Positions 57,430 through 64,000 of a stretch of DNA of 64,000 nucleotides are shown here, piece after piece. A program made the translations under genes and the position numbers. Each line of letters starts with the position of its first letter. Position 1 is the stretch's first letter. Source of the stretch: Nostoc sp. C052 (GTDB lineage Bacteria; Cyanobacteriota; Cyanobacteriia; Cyanobacteriales; Nostocaceae). The notes under the pieces were generated by a model. The model did not search any database. It was not told the origin of the DNA and was given only the letters and a program-made list of their open reading frames with translations. Where the stretch lies: contig NZ_CP040278.1 of the NCBI RefSeq assembly GCF_013393905.1, positions 124,001 to 188,000 on the forward strand. Direction: 5' to 3'.

Positions 57430-58467
57430 TTACTTTAATATAGAGTTGGAATTAGCTTTTTCATTCACGGGTCGGTTTGTCCGGTCTTGAGAAAACAACC
57501 CCGCTACTGTTAATAAAATGGAAAAAATTAACACAATAGAAATTAGCGGATTGATTTCGTCTTTTTTTAATTCAGAATCTGGCAGTTTAATTGCCAGCGT
57601 TGTTTTTTGGTTTTTCTCATGTTGATGAATTGCTAAAATCATCTCCTCGACACTGCCGTATCTAATCTTTAAATTGGGATGTGTCGCTGTCTGCAACACC
57701 TCTAGCATACTAGGAGAAATTCGACCGTACTGGCTCCAATCAATAACTCCAGTTGCATCTCTTTCGAGTTCCAAAGGGTTTTTCCCAGTGAGTAGGAATA
57801 TACCAGTCATCCCCAAGGAATATATATCGCTGGAGAATTGGGGCATTCCCTGTTGTTGTTCTGGAGGCATGTATCCAGGAGTTCCAAGAACAACTGTACC
57901 CAAGGCTAACCCACTGCTTCGCATCGTCTCTTTGATGGAGCCAAAGTCAATCAAAATTGGAATTAAATCGGGATAACGTAAAATAATATTTTCTGGCTTG
58001 ATATCGCGATGAATAATTTCATTACTATGTAAATACTGCAAAGTCTGCAATAAATTTAACAAAATATTTTTAACTTGAATTTCGCTGGTAACTCCAATTG
58101 AGTTAATCAGCTTTTCTAATGTGTAGCCTTGGATGTACTCCTGAGCCAAGAAAAACTGTTTATTCTCAGAAAAATAGGCGTAAAGCTTGGGAACGCGATC
58201 GCACTCTCGCCCTATTTTCTCCAGAATTCGGGCTTCTGTAGCAAAGCTTTGATGAATGACGCGATCAATTTCCGCGTCTTGCGTGGTGGGACGCAACCTT
58301 TTGATGACGCATTTAGAATTGGACGGTAAGTAGGTATCTCTGGCCAGATACGTATCGCCAAACCCACCAGAACCCAAAGCGGAAATGATTTGGTAGCGGT
58401 TATTTAGTAGTAAGACCGAACTCTTTCGAGAACTCTGATCTAACCCAATCCTGGCTTTTTCCTTCAT
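57430..58467 (-). CDS. eukaryotic-like Ser/Thr protein kinase, membrane-anchored
   Basis: 345 aa. Kinase domain: glycine loop ALGSGGFGDTYLA (about 30-42), lysine in CVIKRLRP, catalytic loop IHRDIKPENIIL, metal loop LIDFGSIKE, and GTPGYMPPEQ. All catalytic residues are present. A single membrane helix (ISIVLIFSILLTVAGLF, about 308-325) with a short external tail follows, so the kinase faces the cytosol. It overlaps the upstream helicase gene by 68 nt. Within the operon it may control the other envelope proteins. Confidence 0.85.
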   Translation of the reverse strand: MKEKARIGLDQSSRKSSVLLLNNRYQIISALGSGGFGDTYLARDTYLPSNSKCVIKRLRPTTQDAEIDRVIHQSFATEARILEKIGRECDRVPKLYAYFSENKQFFLAQEYIQGYTLEKLINSIGVTSEIQVKNILLNLLQTLQYLHSNEIIHRDIKPENIILRYPDLIPILIDFGSIKETMRSSGLALGTVVLGTPGYMPPEQQQGMPQFSSDIYSLGMTGIFLLTGKNPLELERDATGVIDWSQYGRISPSMLEVLQTATHPNLKIRYGSVEEMILAIHQHEKNQKTTLAIKLPDSELKKDEINPLISIVLIFSILLTVAGLFSQDRTNRPVNEKANSNSILK

Positions 58468-59893
58468 TTACTGCAACCGATTGTAAGTACGTGAGAAATT
58501 TGCTTTCTTCTAAGACCGTAGCCTTGTTTCCAAAAATAGCACCTCTTAAATATTGAGGTTCAATAATTTTACCATTGCTATTTCCTAATATCTGCGTCGT
58601 CGATACCAGCGATCCCCCTTCAAAATAAGCTTTTTTTCTGAGTGTCCGAGCAGAAAGTACCGCTGCCCTGTCTTTGGCTGGGATTTTCTGTAATAACTTT
58701 TCTTCCAAAGACAAAGGAGGCATCTCCTTTATCGGGAATCTATACTTGCATTGGGGACATTGTTTTTCAAAAGCAGCAAGTACTGCATCGCAACTAGGAC
58801 AAACCTTTTTGGGGAAGTTGCCCACCTGTTTAGAAAAAGATGTCTTCAAGCTGACATCAAGGATGTCTTGAATTGTGCCAAATCGATTGTCGCTAGACAA
58901 TCCCACCATATCTAAAATGATGCAATCATCTATCCCTGGAAACTGCCTCAAACCCCGACCTTTTTGTTGAAAATACTTGCTTGCTGAATCAGTATCTCGC
59001 ATCAGGATAATGCAGGAAACTCTTTTCACGTTGAAACCTTCGGAAAGTGCATCGAACGAACTCAACCCGACAATTTCCCCTGCCTCCAACGAATTGTACA
59101 TCGTTTGCCGATACGCTGGTTTCATGGTGCTATCGATCGCGGCAAACGGCATTCCCCTCTCATTAAATTGATGGGCTATTTCATGAGCTTGCTCGACATC
59201 TTGAGTAAAGCAAATTACTTGGCGATTTGCTGCTAGCCTTTGATATTCGTTGATAGCGACAGCAATTGTATTTTGATGCTTGACGTTATATTGAATCTTT
59301 TTACTTAAACTGTAATAAATCGGCTTTTTCAAAAGCCCTAACTCAATCATCTGCCAAGGCATCAAACCCTTGACCATCACATTGAATTTATCTCCAAGTT
59401 CTTCGTCGCGAGCTAACCTTTCCGGTGTCGCCGTCCAGCCAATAATTACATTGTTGAGCTTATCAAAATACCCTTGGGAGATGGCGCAGTAAGCGGTCAG
59501 ATGGCACTCATCTAAGTGAACAAAATCTGCCTCGAACCACTCCATGCCTCTAGCATTAATCGTTTGAGCCGAGGCAATTTGAATCGGTAAAGTTTTATTA
59601 AGGAGGCTGCTATACTCGCCAGCGTAAACACCAGATTCTAGTCCAGCTTGCTTGAATTCGTTGTAAGCTTGGAGAATTAAAGCGTCGCGATTTACGATGA
59701 ACAAGTGCTTGCTTGCAGATAGATACTGGTTAATTAATTGGGCTAAAGTAAATGTTTTCCCACTGCCAGTCGGGGCGTAAACGAGAATTCTGTCCTCTTT
59801 TGCGGTTAAATGCTGACCAATTTCTTTGATAATATCTAGCTGGTCTTCTCGCAGTGTTAATTTTTCGGATAAGCAGTTACGATCTTGATGCAT
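58400..59893 (-). CDS. second superfamily 2 helicase with zinc ribbon
   Basis: 497 aa. Q-like LTLREDQLDIIKEIGQHL, Walker A YAPTGSGKTFT, box DECHLTAY, motif III GWTATPERL, motif V SSFDALSEGFNV, motif VI QQKGRGLRQF. A zinc ribbon CPSCD...CPQCKYRF follows as in the 32917 helicase. The 3' end overlaps the kinase by 68 nt; the 5' end overlaps the DUF4230-like gene by 37 nt. Likely DNA processing in the operon. Confidence 0.85.
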   Translation of the reverse strand: MHQDRNCLSEKLTLREDQLDIIKEIGQHLTAKEDRILVYAPTGSGKTFTLAQLINQYLSASKHLFIVNRDALILQAYNEFKQAGLESGVYAGEYSSLLNKTLPIQIASAQTINARGMEWFEADFVHLDECHLTAYCAISQGYFDKLNNVIIGWTATPERLARDEELGDKFNVMVKGLMPWQMIELGLLKKPIYYSLSKKIQYNVKHQNTIAVAINEYQRLAANRQVICFTQDVEQAHEIAHQFNERGMPFAAIDSTMKPAYRQTMYNSLEAGEIVGLSSFDALSEGFNVKRVSCIILMRDTDSASKYFQQKGRGLRQFPGIDDCIILDMVGLSSDNRFGTIQDILDVSLKTSFSKQVGNFPKKVCPSCDAVLAAFEKQCPQCKYRFPIKEMPPLSLEEKLLQKIPAKDRAAVLSARTLRKKAYFEGGSLVSTTQILGNSNGKIIEPQYLRGAIFGNKATVLEESKFLTYLQSVAVNEGKSQDWVRSEFSKEFGLTTK

Positions 59894-60492
59894 TCGTCTA
59901 AAGATAATGATGGCTTGTTGACTCTGACTGGTTTATTTTGAGTTAACGCTAAAATCTGAGCTAACTCGCTTGCTGATGGGGCTATGGGTTGTTGTAAAAT
60001 TCCGTCAGTACATAATTTTTTAGTAACTTTTTCAAAGGCTTCAATTTCACCTTGTTCTTGCAAATCTGCAACCTCTGCTTTCCCCATGCGGAATGTTAAA
60101 TTTCTCAAATTGGGACGAGGAAGTTGGATTTCGATTAGGTCGTCGGATATTTTTATATCGTTTGCTGTCAACTCTCCCAAATCAATGCTTGAGGTTGCTT
60201 CCCCTTGGGCAAAAAAATAAAATTTGGTTTCGCTGGGAACCAAATTCAAAATTAAATTCTCCTTAGTTAAGGGAATCGCGACTTCTGTTGAAATCACAGT
60301 TCTTCCGATTTCACCAACTTTGCGGAGACTCTCGATATTGAAATCAGAATTGATAACTTCTTTTTCTGTCTCTTCTCCCAACAAAATAACGGGTTTCTCT
60401 TGTCTCAATAAGCCCAGAATTTGTGACTTATTCAAAGCAAAACCCATTGCCAGTAGTGATAATGCCAGCAGTGATAGGCAAAAATTCTTCAT
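59857..60492 (-). CDS. DUF4230-like lipoprotein/secreted protein
   Basis: Start ATG 60492, ATGA overlap with the upstream membrane gene. N-terminal signal-type segment (FCLSLLALSLLAMGFAL). The body has TVISTEVAIP, KFYFFAQGEATSSIDLGELT, DIKISDDLIEIQLPRPNL, which fit DUF4230. Likely exported; role unknown. Confidence 0.65.
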   Translation of the reverse strand: MKNFCLSLLALSLLAMGFALNKSQILGLLRQEKPVILLGEETEKEVINSDFNIESLRKVGEIGRTVISTEVAIPLTKENLILNLVPSETKFYFFAQGEATSSIDLGELTANDIKISDDLIEIQLPRPNLRNLTFRMGKAEVADLQEQGEIEAFEKVTKKLCTDGILQQPIAPSASELAQILALTQNKPVRVNKPSLSLDECIKIVTAYPKN

Positions 60493-60938
60493 TCCCTCCT
60501 CCCCACATAATTCCCACCTACAATCCCGATTAGCCAAACGAGTAATTCCCACAGATGCGATCGCAACGTCAGCACCAGTGAGAGTAACAAGTTGATTACA
60601 GGCTTGTTTGCCGAGTTGGGCAGCGAGAAGATTCCATACAGTAAAAACTGGGCAAACAAAAAAAATGCTAACAAGTATGCCAATTGTAAAAGAATATTTA
60701 CAATTGGTATTTTGCTGGGAAATTTCACCACCTTCTGGTATGGCAACCAGATAATTCTTAGATGTCCCCAATAGCGAAATTTTAAATCCTCGCGGAGCAG
60801 GAAAGCTCCTTCAAGGTAGCCGGAAGTAAGTAGGATGGAGAAAATAATCGATGTCGAAAAAATCAGGGAAACCGCAGCGGTAAAAAACCATGCAACCCAC
60901 CCAACCATTAGTACAAACACTAATTTGTCTGTTTCCAT
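60489..60938 (-). CDS. polytopic membrane protein, 149 aa
   Basis: About four membrane segments: 6-35 (two short ones), 75-100 (IVNILLQLAYLLAFFLFAQF), 120-142 (LLVWLIGIVGG). The cytosolic loop is basic (REDLKFRYWGHLR). It overlaps both neighbours (19 nt at its start, 4 nt at its end). Possibly a membrane component of the envelope complex. Confidence 0.65.
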   Translation of the reverse strand: METDKLVFVLMVGWVAWFFTAAVSLIFSTSIIFSILLTSGYLEGAFLLREDLKFRYWGHLRIIWLPYQKVVKFPSKIPIVNILLQLAYLLAFFLFAQFLLYGIFSLPNSANKPVINLLLSLVLTLRSHLWELLVWLIGIVGGNYVGRRE

Positions 60939-61675
60939 CTTTTTAGCACGTAGTAAATTTCAGTAGCTCGCCTGTTTTGGTCGTAGTAAGTACAGTCAAA
61001 ATTTGACAAACCTCTTTTTTCGCGATCGCAGATTCTGATTAATCCGGTGGAAGTCCATCTCCTTGTGTAAAAAGCCATTGTCCTGGCCCAAGAGATTTTG
61101 TTCTTAATATCCTTCCTCTTTAAGGCTTCGGCGTATCTAACGACAAACCGTTGATGGACTTTAGGATTAGCTTGATTACGTAAATCTGCGGCGTTGATAA
61201 CAGCTTCTATATTGCGAGTAGGGTCAAGTCCTACATTTTGAAAGTTGGTGATAATCTTTTGGAGATCAGCTCGAATATACTTTAAGCACTGGGCATCAGC
61301 TGCTTGGGTAGTTTCTCGCAAAGAGAATTTTTTTCTCTTGGGATTGATCCTTTGTAAAAAAGCCAAGCCTCTACCTCGATCCGAGCAAAACCCGCGATTA
61401 AGAACATAATCTGCGGGATCTTCGTGCCCATAGTAAATTTGATTTTTAGTACCATTCCGACTATAGTTGCCTTCTGCGGCACCAATAGCTAAAGCTCCAA
61501 GGGAGGTAGGAGTGGCAAACAAACTTTGAATATCTTTCGCCACGAAGGTTTTGTGATTCTGGCGATCGCTCTCAATCAAAAAAGTTGCGCGTAGTCCTGG
61601 GCTAAAAATTGTAATTGCAGTTGTAGTGATGATAGCGGTAAACGCACCACTCAGGATTAGCGGTCTAATTTGCAT
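60920..61675 (-). CDS. secreted lysozyme-like protein, 251 aa
   Basis: N-terminal signal/anchor (ILSGAFTAIITTTAITIF), then ALAIGAAEGNYSRNGTKNQ (candidate catalytic E68) and IYYGHEDPADYVLNRGF, a pattern I recall in cyanobacterial proteins annotated as lysozyme or transglycosylase-like. It would open the peptidoglycan for the apparatus. Overlaps the M23 gene by 11 nt. Confidence 0.55.
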   Translation of the reverse strand: MQIRPLILSGAFTAIITTTAITIFSPGLRATFLIESDRQNHKTFVAKDIQSLFATPTSLGALAIGAAEGNYSRNGTKNQIYYGHEDPADYVLNRGFCSDRGRGLAFLQRINPKRKKFSLRETTQAADAQCLKYIRADLQKIITNFQNVGLDPTRNIEAVINAADLRNQANPKVHQRFVVRYAEALKRKDIKNKISWARTMAFYTRRWTSTGLIRICDREKRGLSNFDCTYYDQNRRATEIYYVLKRWKQTN

Positions 61676-62708
61676 TGTAGATACCCAAAATCTCCTTGAT
61701 TGGAGTTAGGGAAGGAGGAATGGTTTTGCCGTTGACTTTTTGAGTTAAATGCAAGTGTGGGCCAGTGCTTGCTCCACTATTTCCCCCTTCCGCAATTTTT
61801 TCTCCAGCAGCATGGTTGCCCGCAATGCAAGAATTAGGCTTGAGATGCATCGCCAAAAGCTTCATGTTTTTGTAGCGAGGATCATTGGAGGTAATGGTTG
61901 CTACGAAGCCACCACCAGCAGAACTGCTATTTAGCCCTTCCCCACCCCAGCACTTTACGCTTCCAGAGGTTCCTTTTCTTCCCGGCATCAAAAGTGTAAA
62001 CCCATAAGGTATTGGCGTATCCACTCCCCCGTGAAACATTCGGGTTTTGTAAATCGGGTGAATGCGCCAGCCGAACCCGGAACTCACAGAAAACTTGCCA
62101 ATGCGATCGCCAAATCTGGCAGCACGTTCTAATTTAGTCGGTGGAGGTTTGCTAGAACTTTGAGAATTTTCAAAAACAAACGACCTCGTAACATCTGGTA
62201 AGCCGGTTGATGGTTTAACAGTAAACCAAATAGACAGAATCAAGCAGGCCACCACCGACCCTGTTACCACTGCCCAGCCCCGTTCTTTAGCTTCACTGGA
62301 ATTATCTATGTAATGCGGTGCAGGTACAGGTACAGCTTGAGGAATTGCTTGCCACTGCGCGGCGATCGTTGGCGGGATAGCTTCGGGATATCGAGTTGTA
62401 CTCGTACTTCTAGATGCCAACAGCATTGCCTTTAGCTCTTGGTCGGGATCGACTCTAGTAGACTTTGAAGCTTCTGATTGGAAATTAATCTTGCCATTGG
62501 CGATCGCTAATGCAGTTGGGTAGTCGATTCCCATACTGATCAATGTATAGACCTTCTGTTCGATAGAGGAAGAGTCTATCCCCGATGATGACCTGACTTG
62601 GGCAATTTCTCTTTCTAAGACCTCTAAAGCTTTTTCGGGAGGTAGCTTACTGACGGCATTGTTCCACTGGTTCTCTAAAAACAACAACCTACTATTGTTG
62701 TCGATCAT
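61665..62708 (-). CDS. M23 (LytM) metallo-endopeptidase, membrane-anchored
   Basis: 347 aa: cytosolic N-terminus, membrane helix (about 146-166), then a periplasmic M23 domain with GFGWRIHPIYK, HGGVD (H226, D230), MHLK (H288) and GPHLHLT (H318, H320): the complete zinc site. It cuts peptidoglycan cross-links. An insertion KCWGGEGLNSSSAGGG separates two strands. 11-17 nt overlaps on both sides. Confidence 0.85.
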   Translation of the reverse strand: MIDNNSRLLFLENQWNNAVSKLPPEKALEVLEREIAQVRSSSGIDSSSIEQKVYTLISMGIDYPTALAIANGKINFQSEASKSTRVDPDQELKAMLLASRSTSTTRYPEAIPPTIAAQWQAIPQAVPVPAPHYIDNSSEAKERGWAVVTGSVVACLILSIWFTVKPSTGLPDVTRSFVFENSQSSSKPPPTKLERAARFGDRIGKFSVSSGFGWRIHPIYKTRMFHGGVDTPIPYGFTLLMPGRKGTSGSVKCWGGEGLNSSSAGGGFVATITSNDPRYKNMKLLAMHLKPNSCIAGNHAAGEKIAEGGNSGASTGPHLHLTQKVNGKTIPPSLTPIKEILGIYNAN

Positions 62709-63036
62709 TTCTTCTGCCCCTAATGTTGTATTTTACTAACTTGCCGTTAGAGTTCACCAAAGCTGTAATTTGATTATTTGTTTCTAAGGAATTCCAAATT
62801 ATTATTTGTTGTCCGGCTTTATCGGTTGGGTACTGACAGCCAGTACCCAAAATTTTTTTAGCTTTATTTATCTGTCCTTTTTTTAAATATTTAATGGCAA
62901 CTTCTTGCTGGATAGTATCGTAGTCAGCCATGCAATTATCTCCCTGCTTTGAGAGATAAATAGTTATGGTACACAAAACAGAAGTTATAATTATTCCCCA
63001 TCCAACTGGGTTAATAATTATAAATTTCTGTTTCAT
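62692..63036 (-). CDS. single-pass membrane protein, 114 aa
   Basis: Membrane segment about 10-30 (GWGIIITSVLCTITIYL), then a periplasmic helical/strand part (VAIKYLKKGQINKAKKILG). 4-nt overlap with the upstream gene, 17 nt with the M23 gene. Not recognised. Confidence 0.6.
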   Translation of the reverse strand: MKQKFIIINPVGWGIIITSVLCTITIYLSKQGDNCMADYDTIQQEVAIKYLKKGQINKAKKILGTGCQYPTDKAGQQIIIWNSLETNNQITALVNSNGKLVKYNIRGRRNDRQQ

Positions 63037-63593
63037 TTATCGATAATCCTAATTGGGTAATTGGTTCTTTGTAAAACAGGGGAATTGCTTTTGTTAATAA
63101 CAAAATTAAAGACAATTGCAATTAGAATCCCTAGACAGCTTGCTGCTGCCAAATAATACCACTGAAGCTTTTTGCTCTGAACGGTTAAAGGTGTCAATGG
63201 AACTTCTGTTGGTGAAGCTAAATTGGTGGGTGGTGGAGTGATGGGTGATGGTGGAGCTTGCCAATACTGTTGGGGGAGAGGTGGAGGCTGGGCTGTTGAG
63301 TGGAAAACTTGTTGCTTTAAAGCAACAAGCTCTTGGTTGGTTTGCCCCAATTCGCTTTTGTAGAAATTAATCAAATTGCCGTAAGCAATACTATTTTCTT
63401 GAGTCTCGGCTTGCTGTGAGAGTAAATTTCTATAAGCTATTTCCTCCTCTTTAGCTTGTGTTAACTTCTGCCGCAAACCTTCAATATACTTAACTTGCTG
63501 CTCCTCTTTTTTTTTATTGGCTTCAGTTAACAGTTGGATTGCCGAAATTGTAGTTTTCTTTTTCGGCGTTTTTGCGGCACTTTCTTCCATCAC
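63033..63593 (-). CDS. coiled-coil, proline-rich membrane protein, 186 aa
   Basis: Basic N-terminus, long charged helix (about 25-90, GLRQKLTQAKEEEIAYRNLL), Pro-rich stretch (PPPLPQQYWQAPPSPITPPP), membrane segment (YYLAAASCLGILIAIVF, about 147-165). Organisation resembles TonB/VirB10-like spanners, though no homology is claimed. 4-nt overlaps on both sides. Confidence 0.6.
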   Translation of the reverse strand: MMEESAAKTPKKKTTISAIQLLTEANKKKEEQQVKYIEGLRQKLTQAKEEEIAYRNLLSQQAETQENSIAYGNLINFYKSELGQTNQELVALKQQVFHSTAQPPPLPQQYWQAPPSPITPPPTNLASPTEVPLTPLTVQSKKLQWYYLAAASCLGILIAIVFNFVINKSNSPVLQRTNYPIRIIDK

Positions 63594-64000
63594 ACCTCCA
63601 GATCGGCAGCTAAAAACTTAATTTTTTCTCCATCGGTATAGCAAGTTCCATACTTTGATAGTTCTAACTGCTGAAAACACTCTACTACTTCTTTTTGAGT
63701 TAAATCATTCCTGCTAGAAATAATTTCTTCAGGAGTTATTAACTTACTGTCTCCCTGGCAATATCCAGATTTTAAAGTTGCTAAATAAAAAACCACTTTT
63801 AAATTGGAAGGCATAATTGCTGGAAGATAATCTTGCAACAACTCCCAAACTTCTGGATGCTCCTCAATACGGCAAGCAACAGGCTGATTGGTTGTTGGCT
63901 GACTGAGAAAGGTTTCTACCGCAAATGATTGTGGGTTTGCGATCGCATCTTCTTGCTCAACTATTTTTTGCAATTGCGATACTATATCTTTTGGTAACAA
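63590..64000 (-). CDS. hypothetical protein, runs off the window
   Basis: 136 codons to the window edge; the true start is outside. Helical, with LPAIMPSNLKVVFYLATLK, and EIISSRNDLTQKEVVECFQQL near the C-terminus, which could be a HTH-like element (ITPEEIISSRNDLTQKEV). First visible gene of the operon. Confidence 0.5.
   Translation of the reverse strand: MLPKDIVSQLQKIVEQEDAIANPQSFAVETFLSQPTTNQPVACRIEEHPEVWELLQDYLPAIMPSNLKVVFYLATLKSGYCQGDSKLITPEEIISSRNDLTQKEVVECFQQLELSKYGTCYTDGEKIKFLAADLEV

Noticed and set aside
1..64000. tRNA or rRNA genes
   Set aside because: No cloverleaf-like or rRNA-like stretch was recognised on either strand; a tRNAscan-SE and Infernal run would be decisive.

Overview
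The window looks like part of a large extrachromosomal element (plasmid or phage-plasmid) of a filamentous cyanobacterium. The main clue is the very frequent HIP1 octamer GCGATCGC (and GGCGATCGCC), the signature of cyanobacterial genomes, seen in coding and intergenic DNA alike. DNA is AT-rich, most genes are short and of unknown function, and there are no ribosomal, photosynthetic or central metabolic genes. I see no tRNA, rRNA or CRISPR array.

Layout. (1) 1-7.1 kb is phage-like: a GpA-type large terminase, a macro-domain protein, a Gp88/DUF7227-like phage protein and a small-terminase-like protein. (2) 7.1-13.8 kb holds small accessory genes, many with their own promoter and perfect-stem terminator. 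(3) 13.9-17.7 kb is a four-gene module: a helical protein, a DUF1257-DUF2997 fusion, an 83-residue protein and a Ycf46-like AAA+ ATPase. (4) 18-28 kb has a class II ribonucleotide reductase, a probable replication protein with internal repeats, a coiled-coil protein, a winged-helix protein and an AlkB-like dioxygenase. (5) 28.1-30.3 kb is the parA-parB partition operon with a candidate centromere/operator dyad. (6) 30.5-38.1 kb carries an HNH protein, a TnpB remnant, an AIPR-like protein tail-to-tail with a superfamily 2 helicase, iteron-like repeats, a diverged 90-bp direct repeat, and a TnpB-only IS605/IS1341-type element. (7) 38-55.6 kb is a long array of small gene cassettes with paralogue pairs and a group 2 sigma factor. 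(8) 55.6-64 kb is leftward; from 57.4 kb to the window end the genes form one tightly overlapping operon: membrane proteins, an M23 endopeptidase, a lysozyme-like secreted protein, a DUF4230-like protein, a second helicase and a Ser/Thr kinase, most like an envelope-penetrating (conjugation or virion-like) apparatus.

The accessory cassettes share a recurring initiation leader (consensus ATGGAGAACAAAATG, two in-frame starts around a GGAGAA Shine-Dalgarno) and often a TACAAT-type -10 followed by RTAAGTAT. Two copies are almost empty, with the leader followed at once or after 16 codons by a stop and then a terminator. This suggests modular gain and loss of small genes. Terminase together with ParAB, a replication protein, a nucleotide reductase and a sigma factor fits a phage-plasmid, but no portal, capsid or tail gene is visible, so a plasmid with captured phage genes remains possible. 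Positions, stems and motifs were read directly; family names are from memory of conserved motifs and were not searched.
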